Shown piece after piece: positions 7,071 to 14,636 of a stretch of DNA of 18,442 bases (within the stretch, counting starts at the first letter, position 1; each line of letters opens with the position of its first letter). The notes beneath the pieces were generated by a model. It was not told the DNA's origin. It saw nothing but the letters and a program-made list of their open reading frames with translations, and searched no databases. Made by a program: the position numbers and the translations under genes. Source of the DNA: Actinomycetes bacterium (GTDB lineage: Bacteria; Actinomycetota; Acidimicrobiia; Acidimicrobiales; RAAP-2); contig JAJZSX010000010.1 of assembly GCA_021849435.1 (NCBI GenBank), forward strand, positions 1 to 18,442, written 5' to 3'.

Positions 7071-7501
7071 TGGCGCCACGGCTCTTCATCCGTCGCCGCG
7101 ACGGTCGAATCGAAGTGCGACTTAATGAAGCCGGCCGCGATGTCGTGCGCGCCATGGTCCGTCGAGTGGTGGCGGCTGAGAACGACCTCGAAGACGACTG
7201 GAATACCTTGCTGAACGGACCGATCGATCCGAGTCGAGACCAGGACGACCCCTTGCTCACCCTGGCGCGTCAGCACGACATGAGCTCTAACGCAGAACTG
7301 GCGTTGATGACCGTCGACGAGCCCTTTTTGAACGACGGTGAGGCGTGGGCCTGGTTGAGTACCCTGCAAGTCGCGCTTCGGGCGACGGCGAGCGCGCACG
7401 GACTGGTCAACGACGAACGCATCAATGACGCTGACGAGGCCGTACTAGGCGAGATCCAGGTGCTGCAGTCACTCCTGTTCTCACTCGCCGACGTGGTGTG
7501 A
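7070..7501 (+). CDS. DUF2017 family protein
   Basis: A 143-residue soluble protein of unknown function that regularly follows clpS in actinobacteria. Visible features are the start MAPRLFIRRRDGRIEVRLNEAGRDVVRAMV, an acidic linker with an S-R-D-Q-D-D-P motif near residue 58, and a helical C-terminal half ending in GEIQVLQSLLFSLADVV. ATG 7070 is chosen because AGAGGAGG lies about seven bases upstream and it overlaps the clpS stop. The family's conserved adjacency to clpS suggests a part in Clp-mediated proteolysis, but no mechanism can be read from the sequence. Confidence 0.85.
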   Translation: MAPRLFIRRRDGRIEVRLNEAGRDVVRAMVRRVVAAENDLEDDWNTLLNGPIDPSRDQDDPLLTLARQHDMSSNAELALMTVDEPFLNDGEAWAWLSTLQVALRATASAHGLVNDERINDADEAVLGEIQVLQSLLFSLADVV

Positions 7502-7542
7502 CTCTTCGAGGTCCCGACGGGCCACGCCATCGCCGAAGCCCG

Positions 7543-7548
7543 TAGGCT
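7543..7548 (+). promoter_or_regulatory. -10 element of a leaderless promoter for the secreted protein
   Basis: TAGGCT ends exactly six bases before ATG 7555, so the predicted transcript starts on the start codon. There is no strong Shine-Dalgarno sequence. Confidence 0.45.
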
Positions 7549-7554
7549 GGGTGA

Positions 7555-8262
7555 ATGCCAATTCGACCAACGCACCTGCTCATCCTCAGCTCGCTCACCC
7601 TCGGCGCAGTCGTACTCACGCCAGCGGTATCGCAGGCGTCGAGCAAGGTTTCGGTGTCGACGGTGCTGGCCGCAGCTAAGAACGCGATGATCGGTGAGAA
7701 AAGCGTGCACATCGTTGTAGCGTCCAAATCCGGCAAGACGGTGAATCACGTGACGGCCGATCTCGGCAGGTCGAGCGGGCAGGAGTACTTCGTCTCGGGC
7801 GCGGCCAGGGTGGAGATCCGGGTCACCGCGAAGAACGCGTACCTGAGCGGGAACGCCAAAGGCCTGACCACGCTGGTCGGCCTGACCGCAGCCCAGCAGA
7901 AGAAGGTCGGATCCAAGGTGATCGTGATGAAGGCGGGGACTTCGCCCTACACGACGTTCCAGTCCAATCTCACGGTGGCCGCCTTTGCGACCTTCCTGCC
8001 GACGGGCAAGGGCGTGTCGCTCACGACGAACCGTCGCAAGAACTTCGTCTTGACATGGACGAAGCCCGCGACGAGCACCACGTCAAAGACCAAGAGCGTC
8101 CTGACGATCTCGTCGGGTAAGAAGGCGCTCCCACTCTCTGAAGTCGTGAGTGGAACCACCGGCAGTGGCCAGACCACTTTCTCGCGGTGGGGCAAGTCGT
8201 TCTCGGTGACGCCACCGCCCTCGTCGAAGTTGGTGGCCTACTCGTCGATCGTGACCGGGTGA
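7555..8262 (+). CDS. Secreted, lysine-rich protein of unknown function (possibly LppX/LprG-like fold)
   Basis: A 235-residue protein with a Sec signal peptide: a short basic start, a hydrophobic run LLILSSLTLGAVVL (8-21) and a cleavage site VSQA|SS after residue 28. There is no lipobox cysteine, so it should be released rather than lipid-anchored. The mature part is rich in Lys, Ser and Thr with alternating beta-like segments (SVHIVVASKSGKTVNHVTADLG, EYFVSGAARVEIRVTAKNAYLSG). The layout of a short helix (VSTVLAAAKNAM) followed by successive strands resembles the LppX/LprAFG lipid-binding fold of actinobacteria; this is a fold guess, not a motif match. Its lysine content stands out against the Arg-rich neighbours. 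It lies 53 bases after DUF2017 with its own promoter. Confidence 0.7.
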   Translation: MPIRPTHLLILSSLTLGAVVLTPAVSQASSKVSVSTVLAAAKNAMIGEKSVHIVVASKSGKTVNHVTADLGRSSGQEYFVSGAARVEIRVTAKNAYLSGNAKGLTTLVGLTAAQQKKVGSKVIVMKAGTSPYTTFQSNLTVAAFATFLPTGKGVSLTTNRRKNFVLTWTKPATSTTSKTKSVLTISSGKKALPLSEVVSGTTGSGQTTFSRWGKSFSVTPPPSSKLVAYSSIVTG

Positions 8263-8269
8263 CCGACCA

Positions 8270-8282
8270 GCGCCGCAGGCGC
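8270..8282. terminator. Short hairpin after the secreted-protein gene
   Basis: GCGCC-GCA-GGCGC forms a 5-bp all-GC stem with a three-base loop, eight bases past the stop codon. No T-tract follows, so termination activity is uncertain. Confidence 0.25.
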
Positions 8283-8351
8283 ATCACCACCTATTTGACC
8301 AGGTACGTCAGTCGCCAGATCGCCGATTGGACTTAGGACCCTAGCGCGCAG

Positions 8352-8381
8352 TTGTGTCGCGCCCCGAATCTCCACTAGATA
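8352..8381 (+). promoter_or_regulatory. Candidate promoter for the propionyl-CoA synthetase gene
   Basis: TTGTGT (8352-8357) and TAGATA (8376-8381) are 18 bases apart, about 34 bases before the ATG. The gap leaves space for a leader with the GGGGGG ribosome-binding run at 8407-8412. The 152-bp intergenic region holds no other gene. Confidence 0.35.
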
Positions 8382-8414
8382 AGCCCTAGGCAATTCGAGC
8401 GATGTGGGGGGGTC

Positions 8415-10298
8415 ATGGGTTCATACCGCGACGCGTGGGAACAGAGCATCAAGAGTCCGAATGAGTTCTGGGGCGAGGCCGCCAAGGGCGTCACCTGGTA
8501 CCAGAGTCCGTCAGTCGTCCTCGACGACGCCAACGCGCCCCTGTATCGCTGGTTCAGCGATGGCGTGATGAACACGTGCTATAACGCGATCGACCGACAC
8601 GTCGAGGCAGGCCGTGGCGCCCAGCGTGCGCTGATCTACGACAGCCCCGTCGCCGGGGTGAAGCGTGTCTACACCTACGACGAGCTGCTCGACGAGGTGT
8701 CACGCTTCGCGGGGGCGCTCCAATCGCTCAACGTCGCCAAGGGCGACCGTGTCGTGATCTACATGCCCATGATCCCCGAAGCGCTGATCGCGATGCTCGC
8801 CTGTGCCCGCATTGGTGCCATCCACTCGGTCGTCTTCGGCGGATTTGCCGCGCACGAGCTGGCGATGCGCATCAATGACGCGGCACCGAAGGTCGTGATC
8901 TCGGCGTCCTGCGGCATCGAGGTGAACCGCGTCATCGAATACAAGCCGTTGCTCGACGCAGCCCTGAACGAGGCGAGTCACCACCCCGACGCGTGCGTCA
9001 TCGTGCAACGGCCCCAGGCGCAGGCCACGATGGAGGCTGGCCGGGACTTCGATTGGAACGACCTGATGGCATCGGCCGCTCCGACGCCGTGCGTGCCGGT
9101 CCAGGCCACGGATCCGCTCTACATTCTCTACACCTCGGGTACCACGGGTCGGCCCAAGGGCGTGGTACGAGACAACGGCGGCCACGCCGTCGCCCTGACC
9201 TGGTCCATGCCCAATATCTACGACACCACGGCGGGCGAGGTGTTCTGGGCGGCGTCTGACGTTGGATGGGTCGTCGGGCACTCGTACATCGTGTACGCGC
9301 CGTTACTCGCGGGTGCGACGACCTTGCTGTACGAGGGAAAGCCAGTGGGTACACCCGACGCCGGGGCGTACTGGCGCGTCATTGCCGAATGGGGCGTTAA
9401 GACATTGTTCACCGCGCCGACGGGGTTCCGCGCTGTGAAGCGAGAGGACCCCACCGGGTCCCTGATCGGCCAGTATGACCTGTCGGGGTTCAAGTACCTC
9501 TTCCTCGCCGGTGAACGGTTGGACCCGGAGACCTACTCGTGGGCGAGTGAGCACTTGGGTGTTCCAGTCATCGACCACTGGTGGCAAACCGAGACAGGCT
9601 GGCCCGTCGCGGCGAACCTCATGGGCCTTGAACCGATGGTCGTGAAGCCGGGATCGCCCACGGTGCCGGTGCCGGGGTTCAACGTACAGATCTTCGGCGA
9701 ATCGGGAGAACGCGCGCCTGCTGACACCGAAGGACTCATCATGATCGAGCTCCCGTTGCCGCCAGGCTGCATGGCCGGCGTCTGGGGCGACGAGCAGAAG
9801 TTCTTCGACACCTATCTGAGTCACACCCCGGGTTACTACTTGACCGGAGACGGTGGTCACTTCGACGAGGACGGGTATCTCTTCGTCATGGGTCGCGTCG
9901 ACGACGTCATCAACGTGGCGGGTCACCGTCTCTCCACCGGTGAGATCGAGGAGATCATCGCGTCGCACCCAGACGTCGCCGAATGCGCCGTCATCGGCGT
10001 TGCCGACGCGTTGAAGGGACAGATCCCACGTGGGCTCGCGGTCCTGAAGGCCGGTGTTCAGCGTGACCACGACGAAATCGCCGCCGAACTGGTCCAGAAG
10101 GTCCGTGACCAGCTCGGCGCCGTCGCGAGTCTTCGTCAGGTTGACATCGTGGACGCGCTGCCCAAGACCCGATCGGGCAAGGTACTGCGCAAGTCCATGC
10201 GGGCGATCGCCGACGGCGTCGACATGCCAGTACCGTCGACGATCGACAACCCCGCCACCCTCGACGCGCTTCGTCCGATCCTTCACCCCGAGGGTTAG
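8415..10298 (+). CDS. prpE: Propionyl-CoA synthetase (propionate-CoA ligase)
   Basis: A 627-residue ANL-superfamily acyl-CoA ligase, making propionyl-CoA from propionate, ATP and CoA through an acyl-adenylate. The P-loop YTSGTTGRPKG (239-249) is followed by VVRDNGGHAVALTWSM, a run characteristic of PrpE rather than acetyl-CoA synthetase. GHSYIVYAPLLAGATTLLYEGKPVGTPDAG and FTAPTGFRAVKREDP also match PrpE. The adenylation motif is YYLTGDGG, the hinge GRVDDVINVAGHRL, and the catalytic lysine K589 lies in PKTRSGKVLR. Length is normal. ATG 8415 follows a G-rich ribosome-binding site. It probably feeds propionate into propionyl-CoA carboxylation or the methylcitrate route, neither encoded here. Its last codons and stop lie inside a palindrome shared with the convergent GNAT gene. 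Confidence 0.93.
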   Translation: MGSYRDAWEQSIKSPNEFWGEAAKGVTWYQSPSVVLDDANAPLYRWFSDGVMNTCYNAIDRHVEAGRGAQRALIYDSPVAGVKRVYTYDELLDEVSRFAGALQSLNVAKGDRVVIYMPMIPEALIAMLACARIGAIHSVVFGGFAAHELAMRINDAAPKVVISASCGIEVNRVIEYKPLLDAALNEASHHPDACVIVQRPQAQATMEAGRDFDWNDLMASAAPTPCVPVQATDPLYILYTSGTTGRPKGVVRDNGGHAVALTWSMPNIYDTTAGEVFWAASDVGWVVGHSYIVYAPLLAGATTLLYEGKPVGTPDAGAYWRVIAEWGVKTLFTAPTGFRAVKREDPTGSLIGQYDLSGFKYLFLAGERLDPETYSWASEHLGVPVIDHWWQTETGWPVAANLMGLEPMVVKPGSPTVPVPGFNVQIFGESGERAPADTEGLIMIELPLPPGCMAGVWGDEQKFFDTYLSHTPGYYLTGDGGHFDEDGYLFVMGRVDDVINVAGHRLSTGEIEEIIASHPDVAECAVIGVADALKGQIPRGLAVLKAGVQRDHDEIAAELVQKVRDQLGAVASLRQVDIVDALPKTRSGKVLRKSMRAIADGVDMPVPSTIDNPATLDALRPILHPEG

Positions 10299-10310
10299 CC
10301 CTCGGGGTGA
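10283..10310. terminator. 28-bp palindrome over two overlapping stop codons (bidirectional terminator candidate)
   Basis: A perfect 12-bp stem (TCACCCCGAGGG with its complement) encloses a four-base loop TTAG. The loop holds both the TAG stop of prpE (10296-10298) and, read on the minus strand, the TAA stop of the GNAT gene (10297-10295). No T-tract follows on either side, so it would be a U-less hairpin terminator of the sort proposed in GC-rich actinobacteria. Confidence 0.65.
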
Positions 10311-10993
10311 CCGTATCGAGAGAATCGGGCCCGTTCGGTGAACCCTGTGTCGCGATAGACGCGCTGGGCGGCATGGTTCGAGTGGGCGACACCGAGACCG
10401 ACCCATGGCACGCCCCGCGCGTGCGCGGCACCGACAACGCCGCGCATCATGCGTCGAGCGAGTCCCTGGCCACGGTAGTCACTCGCGGTGGCGACGGAGG
10501 CGATGACGTGATAGCCCGATCGCCACTGCGTGAGCGCCGCGACGGCGCTCAGGACCGCTCCGTCCCAGATGCCGTACCACGAGATCACCGACTCCGCCCC
10601 GGGCCAGACCGATGAGCGCGGGGCATCTCGTTCGAGCAACGCAGTGATCGCGAGTGCGTCGGCAACCACCACGACGCCGGCGTCGGCGTCCATAGCCTCG
10701 GTTCGACGAGTGTAGAAGTCCCAGTTGCTCCGCCGTTGGAGCCCGCCGGCGCAGTCCCCGAGGGTCGAGTCGACGATGAGGCACGTTCGCCACTCGTCGA
10801 GCGGACTCGCGGCCGGGCCAGCGCTCAAGCCGAAGGCCTCATCACGTTCGACCGTGAACCACATCGTGTCGCCGTCGCGTTGCGCGCCGCCGAATTGCTC
10901 GCGTACGGCGAAGAAATGGAATGGACTCGCGTCGCCGTAGCGTGACGTCGCCCACGACAGGGCCCGGTCCACGTCTTCGGTCTGTTCTCGCAC
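10295..10993 (-). CDS. GNAT-family N-acetyltransferase
   Basis: A 232-residue protein whose C-terminal half (about 105-232) is a GNAT domain. The acetyl-CoA pyrophosphate-binding motif is in SVATASDYRGQGLARRMM (R174-G-Q-G-L-A179), followed by the helix-strand LGVAHSNHAAQRVYRDTGFTERARFSRYG typical of the fold. The N-terminal half has no recognised motif and may form a second degenerate GNAT-like lobe. It transfers an acetyl group to an unknown amine. The GTG 10993 start is supported by TAACAT exactly six bases upstream. The gene ends in ...HPEG inside the palindrome shared with prpE, overlapping it by four bases. Confidence 0.8.
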   Translation of the reverse strand: MREQTEDVDRALSWATSRYGDASPFHFFAVREQFGGAQRDGDTMWFTVERDEAFGLSAGPAASPLDEWRTCLIVDSTLGDCAGGLQRRSNWDFYTRRTEAMDADAGVVVVADALAITALLERDAPRSSVWPGAESVISWYGIWDGAVLSAVAALTQWRSGYHVIASVATASDYRGQGLARRMMRGVVGAAHARGVPWVGLGVAHSNHAAQRVYRDTGFTERARFSRYGHPEG

Positions 10994-10999
10994 AATCTG

Positions 11000-11005
11000 A
11001 TGTTA
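11000..11005 (-). promoter_or_regulatory. -10 element of a leaderless promoter for the GNAT gene
   Basis: On the minus strand TAACAT ends six bases before GTG 10993, the distance expected when the transcript starts at the first base of the start codon. No Shine-Dalgarno sequence is present. Confidence 0.45.
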
Positions 11006-11155
11006 GGAGTCGGTGGGTGGGCCACGATTTAGCGTCGGGACCGTTACGCGCCTGGTACGAGTGGATTCTCGTCGCAAGTGGCGGTTGGAGTTGAACCCGT
11101 TGCGTTCGATATCGTGAGGAATCAGTGCCGCTCACGCGGCTCGGGCGGAGGAGCC

Positions 11156-12514
11156 ATGACGACGGGTCGAATGTCTCGAGAGGCGTTACTTGAATCCATC
11201 GAGCGTGATGAGATCGACACGGTGATCCTGGCGATCACCGACATGCAGGGCCGCCTACAGGGCAAGCGGATCGACGGGCGATTCTTTGCGCGCGAGTTCC
11301 TCGAGGGCTCAGGCGAGGGTTGCAGTTACGTCCTCGCGTCCGACGTCGACATGCGCACCGTCGATGGCTTCGCCTTGACGTCCTGGGAGCGGGGCTACGG
11401 CGACCTCGCATTCGTTCCTGATTTCTCGACCGTTCGCGCAATGCCGTGGCACGAAGCCACCGCGGTGGTGTTCGCCGATGTTCGAACCATTGACGGTGCT
11501 GACGTCGCCGTGTCGCCGCGACAGATCCTCCAGCGCCAGGTGGATCGCCTAGACGAACGCGGGTGGGTTGGCTTCACCGGGACCGAGTTGGAGTTCCTCG
11601 TCTTCGCCGATACCTACGAAGCAGCATGGAACTCGGGGTATCGGGGCCTCACACCGGTCAATCAGTACAACGTCGACTACTCCATCTTGGGGACTTCACG
11701 CGTTGAGCCTCTGCTTGGGCGGATACGACGGTCGATGCGTGGCGCTGGTATGGAGGTCGAGTCATTGAAGGGGGAGTGCAATCTCGGGCAACACGAGATC
11801 GCCTTTCGGTACGCCCCGCTGGTCGATAAGTGCGACGAGCACGGGCTCTTCAAACTGGGCGCGAAAGAGATCGCGGCCCAGGAGGGCTACAGCTTGACGT
11901 TCATGGCGAAGTTCAACGAACGCGAAGGCAACTCCTGCCACATTCACCTATCGCTGCGCGACCGGGCGGGCGAGGCGGTCTTTGTCGGCGAGGGGACCTA
12001 CGGATTCTCGCCGATCTTCGAGCACTTCCTCGCCGGTCAGATCGCCTACGCGAGGGAGTTGTCGTTGTGGCTGGCACCCAACGTCAACAGCTACAAGCGT
12101 TTCGTCGAGGGGTCGTTCGCGCCGACCGCACTGGTGTGGGGGCTCGACAATCGGACGTGCGCGTTCCGAGTCGTGGGACACGGGTCGTCGGTTCGCGTCG
12201 AGTGCCGCATCCCCGGCGGCGACGTCAATCCCTACCTCGCCGAGGCCGCTCTGGTCGCCGCGGGACTTCGCGGCATCGAGGAGTCACTGTCCCTGGCGCC
12301 ACCGTTTACGGGTAACGCCTACACCGCCGACGCGCCACATGTTCCGACGACCCTCCGAGAGGCTGCCGCGCTGTTCGACGCGTCGGCCGTGGCCCGCGAG
12401 GCCTTTGGCGACGACGTGGTCGACCACTACGTCCACGCCGCACGTGTCGAGATCGCCGCCTTTGACGCCGCGGTGACCGATTGGGAGCGATTCCGAGGAT
12501 TTGAGAGGTTATGA
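11156..12514 (+). CDS. Glutamine-synthetase-family gamma-glutamyl-amine ligase (GlnA4/PuuA-like)
   Basis: A 452-residue member of the glutamine synthetase superfamily. The N-terminal beta-grasp part includes ITDMQGRLQGKRI (27-39). Catalytic elements are TELEFLVF (E144, E146), SLKGECNLGQHEIAFRYA (E207, E214), NSCHIHLSL (H262, H264) and the Arg-rich stretch VRVECRIPGGDVNPYLAEAAL. The KGECNLGQHE form is that of paralogues such as PuuA and actinobacterial GlnA3/GlnA4, not of GlnA1. These enzymes attach glutamate through its gamma-carboxyl to putrescine, other polyamines or ethanolamine, and the aldehyde dehydrogenase and SDR encoded next fit a catabolic pathway. The start ATG 11156 follows a strong GGCGGAGGAG; an upstream ATG at 11078 has none. 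The stop overlaps the next gene as ATGA. The exact amine is not known. Confidence 0.85.
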   Translation: MTTGRMSREALLESIERDEIDTVILAITDMQGRLQGKRIDGRFFAREFLEGSGEGCSYVLASDVDMRTVDGFALTSWERGYGDLAFVPDFSTVRAMPWHEATAVVFADVRTIDGADVAVSPRQILQRQVDRLDERGWVGFTGTELEFLVFADTYEAAWNSGYRGLTPVNQYNVDYSILGTSRVEPLLGRIRRSMRGAGMEVESLKGECNLGQHEIAFRYAPLVDKCDEHGLFKLGAKEIAAQEGYSLTFMAKFNEREGNSCHIHLSLRDRAGEAVFVGEGTYGFSPIFEHFLAGQIAYARELSLWLAPNVNSYKRFVEGSFAPTALVWGLDNRTCAFRVVGHGSSVRVECRIPGGDVNPYLAEAALVAAGLRGIEESLSLAPPFTGNAYTADAPHVPTTLREAAALFDASAVAREAFGDDVVDHYVHAARVEIAAFDAAVTDWERFRGFERL

Positions 12515-13872
12515 GCACGATTTCCCTAGTCAATCCGTCAACCGAGGTCGAGATCGCGTCGGTGGCGATGCACGACGCCGACGGGGCCGATCGCGCGATC
12601 GAACGTGCGACGCAGGCGGCGACGCGCTGGCGTACGGTGACTCCGGCCGATCGCGCGCGACTGCTGCGGCGTTTCGCTGAGGTCATCGACGGCCACATCG
12701 AGGAACTCGCCCAGCTCGAGGTCGCAAACTCTGGACACACGATCGCCAATGCCCGCTGGGAGGCCGGCAACGTTCGAGACGTCCTGTACTACTACTCGGG
12801 TGCACCCGAACGGCACGCTGGTCGCCAGATCCCCGTGGCCGGTGGCGTCGACATGACTTTCTTCGAACCTCTCGGCGTGGTCGGCATCATCGTGCCATGG
12901 AATTTTCCCATGCCAATCATGGGCTGGGGACTGGGTCCCGCGTTGGCAGCGGGCAACACGGTGGTGTTGAAGCCCGCGTCGTTGACGCCCCTCACCGCGA
13001 TGCGGATCGGTGAGCTCGCATTGGACGCTGGTATCCCCGAGGGGGTGTTCCAGGTCATCACCGGCGAGGGGTCGATGGTCGGCGAGCGATTCGTGACGCA
13101 TCCCTCGGTGCGTAAGATCTGCTTCACCGGGTCCAACGCCGCTGGTCGCCGGATCATGGAAGGGTGCGCGGCGCAGGTGAAGCGCCTCACCTTGGAACTT
13201 GGCGGCAAGAGCGCCAACATCGTCTACGCCGACGCCGATCTCGAGCGAGCGGGCGCCATGGCGCCGTACGCGGTCTTCGACAACGCGGGCCAGGACTGCT
13301 GTGCGCGATCGCGTTTGCTCGTCCAGTCATCGGGTTATGACCGGTTCATGGAGTACTTCGAAGCCGCGGTCAAGGCGGTCAAAGTCATCGACCCACGCGA
13401 CGAGGCGAGCGAGATGGGTCCGCTCATCACCGCGGCCCACCGTGACACGGTCGCCAGCTACGTCGACGAATCAACTGTCGCATTCCAGGGCAGCGCTCCG
13501 AGCGGACCGGGCTACTGGTACCCACCGACGGTGCTCGACGGCACCGACCGCGCGGCGCGTTCCTACTGTGAGGAGATCTTCGGGCCGGTGGTCTCGGTCG
13601 TGCGCTTTGAGGACGAGGCGCAGGCAATCGCCCTCGCCAACGAGGGCCCCTACGGTCTCTCGGGTTCGATTTGGAGTCGGGACATCGGTCGGGCGTTGCG
13701 AACCGCTCGGGGCGTCGAGACGGGCACGCTGTCGATCAACTCGAATTCGTCGGTTCGCTATGCGACCCCCTTCGGGGGTTTCAAGCAATCGGGCCTGGGT
13801 CGCGAACTCGGTCCCGACGCGCTGCACTCCTTCAGCGAGGAGAAGAACGTGTTCATAGCAACGGAGGAATGA
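12511..13872 (+). CDS. NAD(P)-dependent aldehyde dehydrogenase (AldC-like)
   Basis: A 453-residue ALDH. Signatures are VPWNFPMP (N131), [33 protein letters not shown] (general base E229) and NAGQDCCARSR, whose catalytic cysteine is C263 by the GQ-x-C pattern, with a neighbouring C264. The C-terminal TPFGGFKQSGLGRELG is typical. It is somewhat shorter than the usual 480-500 residues. Between the GS-like ligase and an SDR it probably oxidises the aldehyde formed from a gamma-glutamylated amine or alcohol, as PuuC does in the Puu pathway. The start overlaps the ligase stop (ATGA) and the TGA stop overlaps the SDR start, so all three are tightly coupled. Confidence 0.9.
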   Translation: MSTISLVNPSTEVEIASVAMHDADGADRAIERATQAATRWRTVTPADRARLLRRFAEVIDGHIEELAQLEVANSGHTIANARWEAGNVRDVLYYYSGAPERHAGRQIPVAGGVDMTFFEPLGVVGIIVPWNFPMPIMGWGLGPALAAGNTVVLKPASLTPLTAMRIGELALDAGIPEGVFQVITGEGSMVGERFVTHPSVRKICFTGSNAAGRRIMEGCAAQVKRLTLELGGKSANIVYADADLERAGAMAPYAVFDNAGQDCCARSRLLVQSSGYDRFMEYFEAAVKAVKVIDPRDEASEMGPLITAAHRDTVASYVDESTVAFQGSAPSGPGYWYPPTVLDGTDRAARSYCEEIFGPVVSVVRFEDEAQAIALANEGPYGLSGSIWSRDIGRALRTARGVETGTLSINSNSSVRYATPFGGFKQSGLGRELGPDALHSFSEEKNVFIATEE

Positions 13873-14636
13873 TGGGACGTTTGGAGAAGAAGGTAGCGAT
13901 CATCACCGGTGGTGCGAGTGGCATCGGACTCGCGACCGCGAAGCGGTTCGCCACTGAAGGGGCCAAGGTCGTGGTCGCTGACCTGGCCGACGACGTGGGT
14001 TCGGCGCTCGCCGCTGAAATCGGCGGCACGTACGTGCACGTCGACGTCGCCGATGAGGCGAGTGTCCAGGCGATGTACGCGCGCGTGGTCGAGGTCTACG
14101 GCGGTGTCGATGTCCTGTTCAACAATGCGGGCATTTCACCGGCTGACGACGACTCGATCCTTACGACGGGTCTCGACGCCTGGCGTCGGGTCCAAGACGT
14201 GAATCTGACCTCGGTCTATCTCTGCTGCAAATACGGCATACCGCTGCTGTTGGAGCGTGGCGGGGGTTCGATCATCAACACCGCTTCCTTCGTCGCCATG
14301 TTGGGTTCAGCCACTTCCCAGGTCTCCTACACGGCGTCCAAGGGTGGGGTGCTGTCGATGAGTCGGGAGCTTGGCGTCCAGTTCGCTCGTCAAGGTATCC
14401 GGGTGAACGCGCTGTGCCCGGGACCGGTCAATACGCCGCTGCTTCGCGAACTCTTCGCGAAGGATCCCGAACGCGCGGCGCGACGCCTCGTGCACGTACC
14501 CATGGGCCGCTTCGCTGAGCCCGAGGAGATCGCCAGCGCCGTGCTCTTTCTCGCCAGTGACGACGCATCGTTCATCACGTCATCGACGTTCCTCGTCGAC
14601 GGCGGCATCGGGGCCGCGTACGTTACTCCGCTCTAG
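13872..14636 (+). CDS. Short-chain dehydrogenase/reductase, third gene of the ligase-ALDH operon
   Basis: A 254-residue classical SDR with TGGASGIG (12-19), an acidic residue after strand 2 (VVVADLAD, D37) implying NAD, NNAG (84-87), N111, and the triad S139, Y153 (YTASK), K157. The C-terminal VDGGIGAAYVTPL is normal. In M. tuberculosis an SDR (Rv2857c) accompanies aldC and glnA4, and this gene occupies the same place. A plausible role is oxidation of the hydroxyl group in an amino-alcohol moiety to the aldehyde, feeding the ALDH; this is inference. Two adjacent ATGs (13869, 13872) are possible; GGAGG (13863-13867) is better spaced for 13872. The stop overlaps that of the convergent PLP enzyme by four bases (CTAG), within a small dyad CCGC-TCTA-GCGG. 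Confidence 0.88.
   Translation: MGRLEKKVAIITGGASGIGLATAKRFATEGAKVVVADLADDVGSALAAEIGGTYVHVDVADEASVQAMYARVVEVYGGVDVLFNNAGISPADDDSILTTGLDAWRRVQDVNLTSVYLCCKYGIPLLLERGGGSIINTASFVAMLGSATSQVSYTASKGGVLSMSRELGVQFARQGIRVNALCPGPVNTPLLRELFAKDPERAARRLVHVPMGRFAEPEEIASAVLFLASDDASFITSSTFLVDGGIGAAYVTPL

Noticed and set aside
8342..8362. GCGCG...CGCGC hairpin upstream of prpE as a riboswitch
   Set aside because: It is a short stem with a nine-base loop, lies upstream of the likely transcription start, and has no recognised aptamer elements.
9303..10406. 367-codon minus-strand open frame opposite prpE
   Set aside because: prpE motifs are unambiguous on the plus strand, and the antisense product has no recognisable domain.
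11078..11155. Upstream ATG start for the GS-like ligase
   Set aside because: It has no ribosome-binding site, while ATG 11156 has GGCGGAGGAG directly upstream and fits the family length.
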